DNA from: Botryococcus braunii
Taxonomy: Eukaryota; Chlorophyta; Trebouxiophyceae
Length of the DNA stretch: 64,000 nucleotides
Assembly: GCA_002005505.1 (NCBI GenBank)
Contig: KV908511.1
Span: 97,501 to 161,500, forward strand
Reading direction: 5' to 3'
Shown here: piece after piece, positions 21,559 through 34,391 of the stretch
Numbering within the stretch: position 1 is the stretch's first letter
Layout of the letters: each line of letters begins with the position of its first letter
Program-made: the position numbers and the translations under genes
Notes under the pieces: generated by a model
What the model was told of the DNA's origin: nothing
Databases searched by the model: none
What the model saw: only the letters and a program-made list of their open reading frames with translations

Positions 21559-24500
21559 TTTCTACACTCAATTGGAGGCCTCTGCCTCCTCAATGACAAA
21601 CACATAAAGATACCAGCGAGTCTGGGCCGTGGTCTGGTCCTGAGTCTGGGGCGAGTCATTGCTGTCAACCCCATCAAAATGAAGTTGCTGGCGTTTCGTC
21701 CTTAAGCTTGGGTTGACCATCATTGGATTCTCACTGTTGCAGCGAGAATCCCCGATTAAAGAGAGGGGCTTCAGCTGAAGAAGGACCTTGGGTCTCTCAC
21801 CCTTGTTGCGCAAGTGCTGACGACCTGGGGAGCTCCAGCAGTAGGGGCATGGGTTCCCCCCGCCCCCCGCCCCTCCCCCCCCCCCCCCTTCTCTCTCAGG
21901 AGCGCTGATGCTCACAGCACAGGGTGCTCTCAGCAGAAGAGGAAATGTTATGGCTTTCTCACTTGTGAACGCTAGCCCTCCTCATGAGGGAAAAGGCGTG
22001 GCAGTGGAACACGTGTCATAGGACTCACCGTGTATGGCTGTGCGCACGGCATCGTAATGTGCAGCGGTACGCATGGTGTAGGAGTTCACATTTGTACTGC
22101 TGGTGCTGCTGGCGTAAGAGAGTCTCTGCTTCACTGGAGCAACATGTCTTACACGATGTAATCTTGTTCTTTTGGCAAAGTTCTTGCAATGTTCACATTG
22201 TGCAGAGCTGGGCAATTGCATGACAGGGCGCCTGGGTTGTGGAAGAGCAGCCTAATTCATTAGGGGGGGGGAGACATTTGTTACACTTGCATAACAGCGC
22301 GTCCTTGGTGGATTCTCCCCATGCACACGCAGGTCAGGCGGCCCTCTGGTTGTTTTTGCCAAACCAGGCCGCCTGATTGGTTCCAAAAGGGTGTTTCATG
22401 CACCAATTTGTTGTTGTTGTGAAACATTTTGACGAACGAAGTACGAAATGTGTCAGTGGTCCTTAACAATCTGCAATTTCATCCGTGCTGTCCTTGTGTA
22501 AGGTAGCTTGTCCTGTGCACACGGGTCTCATGTGTGCTATTCCCGAGGAAATCTGAGTGCCTGGCGAGGGCATGTTGTTAGGACTCTTCAGGACGTTCCC
22601 AAAACGTGTTAGGCTAATCTAAAAGGTATGTCGAGGTGATGGACTGTGGCAGTGCTGATGCCCGCTCTCTTCCCCACACCTCATAGATAGGTTCAAATGC
22701 TCTGGCACTTCGTCATCAACGATTGTGACAAGAATATTAAAAGGGGTGACAATCGGCATCTTCATCCCACGTATCCCCAGCCAGCTGTACGGCCTAAACC
22801 CCGTTACTGTATAAATAAAGTGGCGTTGACAGGCACAGTGACCTGTAGGGGAGAATGCTCCGAATGTACACCATGAGGGGTGTAGATGCAGGACCCTTCG
22901 CACAGGTATGCTGGGGTACGGGACGTATAGGTTGGAGGAAGGTTATGTGTTACTCGGGCGTTATGATGTAAAATGCAGTAGTACATATGTTTTCTTTTGC
23001 GTGCTTCAAGTGTAGTTTGAGTTATGTATCTAGCTAGGTTGAAATTGCTAGGACACGATTTTTTTACAAGGGTGTCAGCGTTATGATCATATATGGGATG
23101 GGCATGCTGGATAGAGCAGCAGATCAAGTGACGCAATCGCGATGAAAATGCTTCAACTTATCCTTCATTTGCTGAATACATGATGAAATAAGGTATTCAT
23201 TTATTCTTTCATGTGGTCTTCGACAAAAAGATGGTAGCATGGTTAGGGTGACAGCAGAATTTGGTTGAGAAGACGAATCATGTTGAGGCTGCAGGTCTAG
23301 TGTCTTTGCACGCCTTTTTGTAACAGACAAATGGCTGAAGCACGTCGTGCATACCTGCACGCTGTGTCCTGCACGATGACATCCCTCAAATTGCTGGCAT
23401 TGGCCATCTCGCCGACCCCATGCAGATGTACGGTACACGTGAGAAGATGGCTCTCTTGCGCTCTCTCTCTCTTTCCCTCTCATTATCACCATGAATATTT
23501 TGCCCCTAGATTCCGCTTCCCTGCATGATGGACTTATGGTATGCAGTTAGAATATGCTTCACTCTTAATTTTAAAGAAGATCCGAGGTTTCTCAGGTTCG
23601 CGGCTATAGCGCTGTAACAGTGTGCTACAAAAGCGCAGCCCAGATATTCTTTGCCAACCTCCCAATCACACGGACCCAGCGTTGGGGCCAACACCATTGT
23701 ACAGTCAAACAATTCGTCATAAATGCAATGTGACGAATTTCAGTTGGTTGTATATCTGCCGATAAGTGACATATGATAATAATTCACCTGCATAGATGGA
23801 AGTATTTGATGTCATCAGGATGCATTAACGTTTGACGCAGGACGGTGCACCTGTTGTCAAAAGGGTCGGACATCCACGGGTTATGCCCATATGTGATAGG
23901 CCACTCTTTGGCATGGCCCAGGCTACAATGGCTATGGCCTTGAGTCGGTCCTCTATGCCGCCTTGCTTTGCAACTCTCTTCCACATTCCCCGCTTCATCG
24001 CAACCCACCCCCCGCTTCAGCACAACCCACCCCCCGCTTCATCGCAAACCATCGAGTGCTTGTCCACACGTGTGTGCGCGGGCGCGGGCGCGCGGGCGCG
24101 CACGCGCGCACACACACACACACACACAGACGACTTGAATGCGCTACTTGTCAGCAAACCACAGAAATATGTTCAAAGGTCTTAATTCCTCCTTGAAGGT
24201 TTGACAATGTTGGAAATTTAGACAAAATGAGCAGCTACATCATTATCAACAAAGCGGCATCAAGAGGGTCACCCTATTTGGGTCCGCTTGACTACCAGAC
24301 TGCTGCAAATCCCCTTGCTTTGCCACATTAAGTCCCTTACACATATTCCTTCCCTGTTGATCCTTGGCTTGCATGTATTCGCCAGTGCCACACCATCGAT
24401 TTCTAAGTTTGAAATAATGAGTGACAGATCAAGGTCGCCATCATCTACACAGATGCCACACAACATCCCTGTAAGCATGTCAAAACATCTTCGAAACTCC

Positions 24501-26138
24501 GGTGTCAACAAGTCCTGCCAAAAGAAGTGGCATGTGTTGCGTAACACTGTCTCAATCTAGGGGACGACCGCCTTCCAAAAATGAGGCGTTTAGCTTGAGC
24601 AGCATTATTTATAGGTATTTTCCTTCTTCCGGATTTCAGGAGTGGACGGATTGATGCCAACACTTCAAAACCAATGACATTTCATGGTGTGCTGGAACGA
24701 AGGAATGCTGCCCAGCTCCGGCTTCTCACACAACCCTCTCACCCTTCAGGCTGCAAGCCGCATTCGCTGTCCCAGCCCCCTCCTACCCACCCTATCCAAC
24801 CTAAATCTAATTGTTGTCTGTTTGCGTCCCATGGGCCGCATCAGGTGCCACTGATTGCGCCTTAGCCCTGCAATGTCCGTCTGTGTAAGTAAGGAACAGA
24901 AATCATTCATCCAATCTTCCCAGTTCTGAGTAGGAGACCACCCGTTCCTCACTGGCATGGCCAATTGCTAGATTCAACCTAGGGGCATGAACACGACACT
25001 GCTCCTGCACATATGTAAGTCACCAACTTCTGCTGTTTCCTATTGTTGAATGTCATTCGGGCGCCAACCCTCAGGCAGAACGCTGACACAAACGATCCGA
25101 ACCCCACGTGATGTCCACAGTGTGATTAAACAACACTGGGCAAAGGTTCCATGCCTTTCATTCATGCATATTTCTGTGAATAAACAAAATGGTCAATACT
25201 CTACTTCAATTTCAGCGTATTCAATGTGAAAGGGATCCCTTATGGACAAACAAATTGCCGCTGGCAGAGCCACCAACTGAGCCAACAACCCATGTTCCTA
25301 GGCAGTCAAACATGGTCGTCACCGCCCTTTGAAAAGAGGAAACTAAACAGGAGACACAGTGGAAAAACGTTGTGGCTAATGTAGCAGGAGTACTGCGCTC
25401 CTCTACAACGTTCATGCAGATGCCTGCTGTACAGCGGGAGATCCACAAATCTGGAAATTCAATCACATGAAACCCGACTTGTGGACTTTCAGAAACACTT
25501 GCCTGCTGGTCCGCACCCCCCCCCCTCCCCAACTCCCCAGACACGTGGCATCATGCTCATGGTGCACATGCCTGCATGACAATGTCCTCCAATTGTACAT
25601 GTGGCTATACCCCAACAACATAGCCATGCAACAGGCAAACCTTAGCTAGCCAAACGCCCATGGGTAGTGCAACAAGCCGTCACAAACTCTTTCCAGGCCC
25701 AACATTCCAAGCACCACAACAACCAAGCAATTCGTGGAGGACAGGCTGAAAACCTGCTCGAGGCTGTGACTATGCAACTACCCAAGCATGGACAGAACAG
25801 ATCGACACCAAGCCTGGCCCAAGAAGAGCAGACAGCACGCTGAGCGCCGCCTCGAAACATAGGCCCTGCTCTGTGACAGATGGTGGCACGTAAATGTACA
25901 TGGAGGGGGGGATTGCCCAGACAATACCCGTCAATTATAGAGGAGGGTTCTTGTCTGAGCAGCTGTATTGGAATGTACATAACTCATTTTCCACATGTCA
26001 TGACAGACTGTGCTTGCAACAGGGGAGGCCAGAGGGCCTCCAGCATATCTTGTACGAGGATATTCGTGTGGGACATTATTGAGGAACTCGTGGGTGGGAT
26101 CACTTTCCGCTCAAGGTCTCCTAGGCATGGGGACCTGC
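21559..26138. other. 4.6 kb without a recognisable gene
   Basis: Begins with the probable 3' untranslated region of the monooxygenase gene. I see only short open frames, a C run near 21870-21888, a three-unit ACCCACCCCCCGCTTCA repeat near 24003-24045 and a small CG/CA repeat at 24068-24130. No transposon end, RNA gene or domain was recognised. Confidence 0.5.
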
Positions 26139-28736
26139 TCAAAAGCTCATCTGGTTGGGTGAAATGCCAAACACGCCGAAGCGGGTCGACCCACCGCCCA
26201 TGATGTTGAAGCCCAAGGGGATGAGGTACTGTGTGAAGTTAGCAACTGCAGTGCCCTCCATCTTATCGTACGTGGCAGGGGTGGCAATGGCCTCCATGTC
26301 AAAGTCGTAAAGTGCGGCTGTCTTGACCTTGGCTTTGCCATCAGACGTGTACCCGTCGACAATGTGGGTCAAAACATCCATCGCAAATAGGCGGACTGCA
26401 GACTCCCGTGGGAAATACCATGTGGTGTTTGGGACTGGGTAGTAGATGGCTGGAATTTTGCACATTCTGGAGATTTTTAACAGCGGATCTTTGCGGTTGT
26501 TGTCGTCGTAGATGGTGAGGCTCTCACAGCCATTTGGCAAACTTTCCCAGTTCCACACTGAAGGAGTGCATAGGTCAGCGAAGGGGGAGTCTGGGCCACA
26601 GTACATTGGATGGGAAGCCCAGGACTGCGCGATCCTTCCTGTCTCGAGTTTCTTTCCGCTTGGCAAGGTATATGTCCCTTGCAGAGCGTAGATTCCCTAC
26701 AGAGAAATCAAAAAGATCAGAGCATAATCGCTGGGCAGATCACTTAACCCTGAGCTTTTCATAATCTGCACTCTTCAAAGTCAACTGTTCGGCAGTGGCC
26801 CTGATAGAACAAGCTTGAACCAACCTGTGCTTAATACCAGCTTCAAAGCTACACTCTGGGAGCGAGCAACTCCATCTACTGTCTCAGTGAGCAAAGTCAT
26901 CCCCCATCCTTGCCATATAAGCTGGCTTACAAAGATTCACTGCCCTTGCAATCCATATAATGGATTCCGGATATCATGGCAGCTTATCTTCACAGCATTT
27001 TAACCATGCATCGTTCCAGCTTATTGAGAGATTAAAGAGCTTATCAGCCCTACAGGGCTTCTGCTAGCAACTCCAACCCTTTTTGTTGCTCCTTCAGCAT
27101 CCACTGCAACATTCTTAACTACTGAGGTCGGAACAAGCCATGAAACACACACAACCCCCCCTTGGGCCCCGCAGGGGAGTGACCATTCTGTGTCGGTCTA
27201 GCCTCTCAAGTTCACATAGCCATTTCTTGAGTGATCTGTAAGGATCGAACCATAGCCAGGCAATTGAGAACAGTGGGAAGGCACGAAGTATCCTGTCTTG
27301 GTAATCCAAGTTTTGGGCGGACTGAGCCACTGCAGCCTGAAGAGGACAGCTGACTAATTAGAAGATACAGATCTACTTCCACAGCTACGCTGATTGAGAG
27401 GCTAGAGCGACACATGGGAGTGGCATTCGGACTTAGTTCAGTAGGTTCTTTGCACAGCCACAACACATCTGTTTATGCGAATGCTTATTGCTGTTTGCGC
27501 GTAAGAGAGTAGCTGCCCAGTGGTTGTCAGAATAAGTCTTGGCCGCATATCATTTGTGCCAGTTTCAGTGACACGGATTGGATATCAGCATGTAGGGAAT
27601 GTCAACTTTTCCAACATATGCAAGGGCCTTTATGCAGCTTTATGAGAGACACATTCAGTGAACGGCATGTTTAGTGAAAGGAGTTGCAGGTAAGAATTCA
27701 ATCAATGCCATGGCTAAAAGGGCGCACATAGTAGAAGGGTCCGTATTTTCCAGTGAAGGAACCCAACAGGAGTCCCGTCCATCCACTATCAGAATATTTC
27801 CAGTTAGGGTCTTGGACTTTATCTTTAGGCATAAAAGTGTTTGGTCCGTAGCTGAACCAGGCATATCCATTGTTGATGCCCATGTGAAAGTTCTCCCTCC
27901 ACACAACTTCTGCGCGATTGTTTGCTCCTTGCTGCACCCTGCACATCCGCCAAGAAGATGAGACACAGCACGGAACGGCTCTGGCCCTTCCAATTGCATG
28001 GCTTGAAATGGTAACATTCACATCAAGTGAGAAAACATGTGTTTTCCGTGCACATCGGCACCACCTCATAGCTCTGGCACTTGGTGCACTGCTGTCAATG
28101 AAATCCAGGGATCTTCCAGGGTTTGAGTGTTCATTCAACCTTACAAATTCTGCCTCGCATCAGGCTCCTTATGTTTGGCCTCTACACCGTTGGAAAGTTA
28201 CATTCTACAGGTGGTCGCAAGTGGGGTGAAAACCCAGTGTCCACAATTCAGTCCCCACCGGACTGGGGAGAGGGGTAACAAAATATGGATGCGGTACACC
28301 AGCCAGACTCTGAGACATGAGATGGATTCGGTTGCATGTTATGAACGGTTGCTGGAAGGGAGGACATTTGCACTTGTGGATGTGGGCACTGCCTTCAAGA
28401 CAGTAAGGGGATTTCAACAGGACCAAATTAACGTGACATCATGTTGTCTTCGGAATAACGAGTTTGAAGTCGTCACAACCACCTCATATTTGTGTAAGTA
28501 ACGCAAAGGTTTTGAGAGGTTTGGACATGGGTTAAAAGGTAGGCGTACGATGCAGACGGACTGACAGCTGCGGGACCCAGTGCAGAAGGCTGAGATTGAG
28601 AAGTCTGAATTTGGGGATTTTGTGCGAAGGGATTCAGTTGCATAATTGTGGCTTGGACTTGGTCCAACAACGGACTTTGTGCGACGGCACAGTGAGGAAG
28701 TAATGTGGACAATACCACAATGACCACGGTATTCAT
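26139..28736 (-). CDS. unrecognised secreted protein, 3 exons
   Basis: Three minus-strand exons join in phase: 28736-28549, 27938-27728 and 26696-26139, giving 957 nt or 318 residues. Residues 1-20 form a clear signal peptide: Met-Asn-Thr, a Val/Ile/Leu core and an A-V-A/Q-like cleavage site. A Gln/Ser/Pro-rich linker of about 40 residues follows. The rest is aromatic- and Gly-rich, with NNGYAWFSYGPN in exon 2 and four cysteines in the first half of exon 3 (around CGPDSPFADLC and NGCESL). No transmembrane helix is seen after the signal. I do not recognise the family. Donor GTACGC of exon 1 is weak, but it is the choice I found that keeps phase with the exon 2 acceptor TGTGCAG. Exon 3 is the best supported. 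Likely exported or cell-wall located. Confidence 0.6.
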
Positions 28737-29308
28737 ATTTTTTGTTACCAAGTTGACAGATGCGGGGCTTGTGAACCAACAATTGAAGCAGAAATCAAAG
28801 GCCACCTCGAAATGCGCTTGGAAGTGGGGCGCAACAGGTCACGCAACAAAAGTTCTGCACAAAATTTACCATATCATATCATTAAAATCGAAGATTACGC
28901 TCTTTTGGTTGAGCGCCGTGATCTGAGCCTTCATCCCCTTCCTTTCAGCATTCTGTTGTATAGAGCATTTTAAACCCGGGACGAGCGGGCGGGAGGCCCG
29001 CTGGGGACGCTTTCGGACCAAAAAGGCCGAAATTATTTTTACCGCACACGTTCACGGAACTCTGACACGGACCGTGAGTCCCGGTCCGTGACTCTTCAAG
29101 CTCCCACAGCTACGGTCCGTGAGATGGTCCGTGATTCCATCCGGGTCCGGATTCAGGGGTCCCGGACTCCGGGCCGGGGCTTGGTCCAAGCGTGTGACAA
29201 CTCGTAACGTAATTCTTTCTCGTCAGTGACTCACGGACGTTGTTTAAGCAAACCCGGAGTTCTTAACCTTCCACCCCCCCCCCCCCGGGGGGGAAGAAGA
29301 AGAAGAAG
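28737..29308. other. intergenic, GGTCCGTGA cluster and C/G run
   Basis: Contains the likely promoter of the secreted-protein gene. GGTCCGTGA occurs at 29083, 29114 and 29126, and its reverse complement core CACGGACC at 29067. A run of 13 C followed by 7 G (29274-29293) leads straight into a GAAGAAGAAGAAGAA tract and the next LINE fragment. Confidence 0.6.
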
Positions 29309-29484
29309 CCATCATTGCTCAAGAAGATGTGGAGGGATATTTTGTCATTCGTCGGGTCAGTTTCATCATTGCGGCGGCTGTGGGTCGCCAGCTGGCCGCT
29401 CGCCGGGTGTGACTCATAGCTTGAAACATTGGGGGTTTGGGTCCCTGAACATTGGGCTGGTCTTTTTTACTCCACTCTTGTAAA
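29309..29484 (+). mobile_element. LINE copy C, short 3' fragment
   Basis: Only the last 34 codons (starting at the A-I-I-A-Q-E-D-V-E-G region) and the 3' untranslated end remain. It begins directly after (GAA)n and ends at CTCTTGTAAA followed by CGAAGAAGAAGAAG, where copy D begins. This is a typical 5'-truncated product of target-primed reverse transcription. Confidence 0.93.
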
Positions 29485-29497
29485 CGAAGAAGAAGAA

Positions 29498-30875
29498 GTC
29501 AGTCGAGTACGCGGCTTCCGTAGCCCAGGCGCACGTTGATGCCGTGGCAGCCTCGCTCCAGCGTTTGCCGATTCTCCGCCACCCCCAAGCCGAGCTTTTG
29601 TTGCTTCGCAGTTGCCTTGGGACCTGCAAGGTGGTTTTCACAGCCCGGACCATGCCGCCAGCTGCAGCTGCACAAGCTTTGGTGACCTTTGATATGCTCC
29701 AAACCCAGGTCCTCCAATCCATTGTCACAGCTGGTGGTGGTGGTTTTGGCCCTTTGCAGCAAACCTTGGCTGGCTTGCCTATTGCCCAGGGGGGTCTAGG
29801 GGTCACTAAGGCCACTTCCCTTCTGCCTTGTGCCTATCTCGCCTCCGTCACGCAGACAGCCCCCCTCCAGGACCGCCTTCTGGGGACATCCACTGCCCCT
29901 CTTGTCCCCGCTGCCCTAGCTGCCAAGGCTGACTACTGCGCCCTTGTTCCTGATTTCGATGCGGCGCTCTTCGAGGATCCGGATTTTGTCCGCAGCAAAG
30001 TGCAAGCCCGGCTGTCCAAACCCTTGTCTCACCGCGCATACCAGGAGGTTCTTGATGACCCTGCTCGCTCGGATCGCGACCGTGCTGTGCTCCAATCTCT
30101 TACACAGCCGGGAGCGTCTGATTGGCTGCTGGCTCTCCCAGTTCCCCATTTGCAGCAAACCATGCCCCCAGAGTCGTTCCGCTGCCGCCTTCAATACCAG
30201 CTCTTGATCCCCATTTTCCACCCTGGCTCCCAATGCCCGTGCTGCTTGAGGGAGTTGGATGTCTGGGGCGACCACGCGGTCCACTGCACCTCAGGGGGGG
30301 ATGTTGCCATTGTCGGCCGACATTACTCCGTTCGTAACGGCCTGGACGCTGTCCTTACCTCAGCTCGTCAGCGGGTCACCCGGGAACCCGCCTTTCCCAC
30401 CCCTGTCCCTGGCCAGGAGCGCCGTCGCGCAGACCTCCGCCTCCATGCGTGGGAGGAGGGGCGTGACCTTTATATCGACATCGTTGGCTCTTCCCCACTC
30501 ACAGTTGCCAACTTGCTGCACTTCGTGCCGGGTGGGGCCGCCGCGCGCGCTGCCCAAGACAAGCAGACCCGCTATGCTGTCTTGTTGTCGCGTCAGCAGC
30601 CGCCTGTGGCTTTCCAAGCCTTCGCTTTTGAAACATTGGGAGGGTTGCATGCTGATGCGCTGGCCTTGTTGCAGAGGCTCCAGGGGCTTTTGAACCAAGC
30701 CATCATTGCTCAAGAAGATGTGGAGGGATATTTTGTCATTCGTCGGGTCAGTTTCATCATTGCGGCGGCTGTGGGTCGCCAGCTGGCCGCTCGCCGGGTG
30801 TGACTCATAGCTTGACACATTGGGGGTTTGGGTCCCTGAACATTGGGCTGGTCTTTTTTACTCCACTCTTGTAAA
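29498..30875 (+). mobile_element. LINE copy D, 5'-truncated
   Basis: Starts in the reverse transcriptase C-terminal part, right after the (GAA)n tail of copy C. It carries an unbroken frame to 30803 (S-V-E-Y-A-A-S-V onward) with the zinc knuckle C-P-C-C...H-A-V-H-C and the nuclease stretch. It lacks the zinc finger and RT motifs A-D, so it cannot move itself. The 3' end CTCTTGTAAAAAGAAGAAGAAG abuts the truncated copia element. Confidence 0.94.
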
Positions 30876-30891
30876 AAGAAGAAGAAGGCCA

Positions 30892-33800
30892 CTCTGGCAT
30901 GCAAGGTTGGGGCATCCTGGGGTTAAGAGTATGACAAGGTTGGACAACGAAGACCTGGTCACTGGGATCAATGTGTCCCTTGCTCCATGCTCAGAGTGTT
31001 CTCCCCAGTGTGAGTCATGTATACAAGGGAAACATTCTCGCCCCCCCTTTCCAGCTTCCTCTAGGCCTGCAGAGAGTGTGTTAGATAGAGTGCATGTGGA
31101 CACTGTGGGTCCCATTTCACCAGCTGCAATCACGGGAGAGCGTTTTTGGGTTACTGTTGTTGATGAAAAATCCCATCTGATAGCCTCATTGGCAGTGAAG
31201 TCGAAAGAAGCCATTCCCAAGGCCCTCATTGAGCTCTTGAAGTACTGGCAGACATTTCATGAGAAAGTGGTGAAGTGTGTGAGATCTGATAGAGGGACAG
31301 AATTTCTGAATCAGCAGTTCAAAGAATTTTGTGCTCAGCAGGGCACTAAAATGGAGACCTCAGCTCCATCCACGCCTCAGCAAAATGGACTTGCTGAGCG
31401 CATGAATCGGACTCTGAAGGAGCGCACAAGGACCCTGTTGGTGCACGCTGCAGCAGACCCTTCCTTGTGGAAGGAGGCATTGGAGTCTGCCACCCTGCTG
31501 TACAACGTGGGCCCCACCACAGGCAGGCCTCTGACCCCTACTGAGATGTTCTATGGGGTAAAGCCTGATGTTGCTTCCTTGCGCACATGGGGCTGTGTGG
31601 CACATGTTCACATTTCCCCAGGTCAGCGGTCTGTATTTGGACCAAAGACCATTCCAGGCATGTTCACTGGGTATTGCCCACAGTCCAAGGCCTATAGAGT
31701 GTACGTAGGCAATGGTGTATGGAAAGAGAGCAGGGATGTTACATTCCTTGAGCATTTGAGAGGAGGGGAGAGAGTGGGTATGTCTAAGGTGCAACCTGGA
31801 TCCTCTTAATGGCTCTCAGGAGCGTCCTTGCAGGGCAGGGGAGGCAATTCCAATGTCCCCAGCTCACCAACAGCCATTCCCGTGAATTTTTGGGAAGCAG
31901 AGGATGACCCAGTGGTGGAGTGCAAGCCCACTGGATCTCCTGCTACCACTGCCAGCTCTCCAGAGGATCACAGCAGGCTGAGGAGCTCAGTCGGACCTGT
32001 GGCTGGAGCCCCCAGCAGCCAGGATGGTTCCCCTGCCACTTCAGAGACCTCACAGCAGTCATGGTCAGTGCTGGGCCATCTTCAAAATTTAGCTCGGGGG
32101 GGTGCTGAAGCGCACTCGCAGCTGGACAAACTGCAGAAGATGCAGGAGGGGGTCAGGTTCCAGGGGAAGTCTCAACATAGACTTCCCCCAGGAACCACCC
32201 TCACAAGGGATCAGCGTTATGAACAGCGCCAGGCTAGGAGGGACTCAGTAGGGGTCCCCATGCATGACCCTGGCTCAGGCCAGGTACTTGTGAGTGAGCC
32301 ACCCTCGGGAGGTCTCCCTGATTTGCAGAGGCAGGTTGAGACAGGGGAGGCTATGCTTGGAGAAGATGTTAGCGAGAAGAGTAGTGGGCTAGAAGTGCCA
32401 GCAGCAGGGGAAGCACGTAGCCAAGTTGAGCTGGGAACCAGTCATGCTTATGGGGTGCAGCCTGACACAGTAGGCGCAGCTCAGGAAAGTCAGAGTAGTG
32501 TACCTAGGTGTGAGTCCAGGAGAGAGAGAGAGCTGCTGCTTCCACCTGCATTGAGAAAGGTGAGAGATTGTAATGGTGGAGCGCATGAGTCTGGCAGTTC
32601 AAGAGAGAGAGTTGGGGAGGGCTCTGGCAGTTCTGGCTGTACTGCAGGATCTCAACATAAGGTACAAAATGTACCTTATTCTGGGAACCAGGATCAGAGG
32701 AATATAAAAGACAACAGTCCCAGGAGTGCTGACAGTACTGCAGAGTCTCAGCATAAGGTACAAAATGTACCTTATGTCAAGCTGGGAAAGGTTCACGTGC
32801 CATCTAACCTGAGGGAAGCCCAATGCTCCCCTCAGTGGGATTTTTGGCAACAAGCAATGAGGGAAGAGATGGATTCCCTTGATACCCATGAGGTTCTAGA
32901 GTATGTGGACAGACCACATGGACAAAAAGTTATTCCTGTCCATTGGATATTCTCCACTAAAATTGATGCACATGGGAATGTTACTCGCTTTAAAGCGAGG
33001 TTAGTTGCCCAAGGGTGTAGACAGATCCCTGGGATAGATGTTGGGGAGGTATTTGCACCCACCAGCAGCTATGGGGCAAGGAGGGCTGTGCTGGCAGTGG
33101 CTGCCACACAGAATCTTGAGATCCACCAAGTGGATATCAAGACGGCTTTTCTCAATGGAGAGTTGGAGGAAGAGGTCTATGTGACCCAACCACCAGGATT
33201 TGAGAATGGCAACACGAGGGTTGTGTGCAAGCTCAGGAAGGCACTATACGGTCTAAAACAAGCCCCACGGGCTTGGCACAAGACCTTGACCGACAAGTTG
33301 AGCGTGATGGGGTATAGTGTGTGCAAGAGTGATGCGGGTGTATACATCAGGAGGGCCCCTGATGGCAACCTGTCCTTTATTCTTGTTTATGTTGATGATC
33401 TTCTCATAGTTGCCAGATTGGTTGCAGAGATTGAGTGGGGGAAAGAGTTGTTGAAGAAGGACTTCACCATCCATGATTTGGGAGAGGTGAATGATTTCCT
33501 GGGGTGTCAGGTCCTACGCAATAGAGTTCAGGGCACTATTTCCATGAGTTGCACTCCCAAGATTGATGCTCTTGTGGAAAAGTTTGGGGTTGCTGATGAT
33601 GGGCGTGTGGTTGATACCCCCATGTCCAAGGACTTCGTGGCTAGCAGCAGACCCGAGTCCTCAGATGGTTTGTCACATGGGGCAGGTACCCCACTGCCAC
33701 CTGGTCATCGGTACTGTGAGTTGATTGGATCGTTGCTATATATTGCCAATACGACCCGGCCTGACATTTCTCAGGCGGTTGGAGTGTTGTCAAGGTATAG

Positions 33801-34371
33801 AATGACACCCACTACCTCACACTGGAATGAGGCCATTCGAGTGCTGAAGTACTTGAGAGATACGAGAGAATTAGCTCTTACTCTGGGTGGAAAGGGGCCT
33901 GAGCTAGAAGGCTATGTTGATGCCGACTATGCTGGGGACCTGGACCACAGGTATTCCACCACTGGCTATGTTCTATCAGTCTATGGTAGTGCCGTGGTTT
34001 GGGGAAGCAAGAAGCAGAGCTCAGTTGCTACCTCAACTGCGCAAGCCGAGTTTATGGCAGCAGGCCATATTGTGAAGGAAGCCAACTGGCTTAGGGGCTT
34101 CTTGGAAGAGATTGGAGCTGCACCTTGGAGAGTCAAAATTTTCTGTGACAACCAAGGATGCATTTCCAATTTACGGAACCCCCTTTATTCCAAATTCACA
34201 AAGCATGTTGCAGTAAGCTTCCACTATGCTAGGGAAGCTATGGCACTTGGGCAGGTAGATATCCTCTATGTAGAATCTGCTCGAAATGTGGCTGACATTA
34301 TGACCAAGCCACTTGCTAAGCCCGTGTTTGTTGGTCATCGTGATTCACTAGGTTTGAGAAGATACACATAA
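30892..34371 (+). pseudogene. pol: copia pol fragment with in-frame stop
   Basis: One reading frame, interrupted by TAA at 31807-31809. Domains in order: GAG-pre-integrase with its C-x2-C end (CESCIQGK); integrase core with Asp at 31099, Asp at 31288 and Glu at 31396, the last two with the classic 35-residue spacing; a long low-complexity linker that contains SQHKVQNVPY twice; RT (RVT_2 type) with QVDIKTAFLNG and YVDD at 33388-33399; and RNase H with DADYAGD and the STAQAEFMA motif. The C-terminal end VADIMTKPL is typical of the family. Gag and protease are absent. Apart from the stop, the coding region is well kept. Confidence 0.93.
32642..32779 (+). repeat. duplicated unit with AAGGTACAAAATGTACCTT palindrome
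   Basis: Inside the copia linker, two related units about 96 bp apart carry ATAAGGTAC-AAAAT-GTACCTTAT, a 9-bp stem with a 5-base loop (32657-32679 and 32753-32775). CATAAGGTAC also appears in the LTR near 34479 and 34523. Confidence 0.85.
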
Positions 34372-34391
34372 AGCATGCAGGCAAGGGGAAG

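Noticed and set aside
27918..28501. Plus-strand open frames within the intron of the secreted-protein gene
   Set aside because: Short, without domains, and opposite to a phase-consistent minus-strand gene model.
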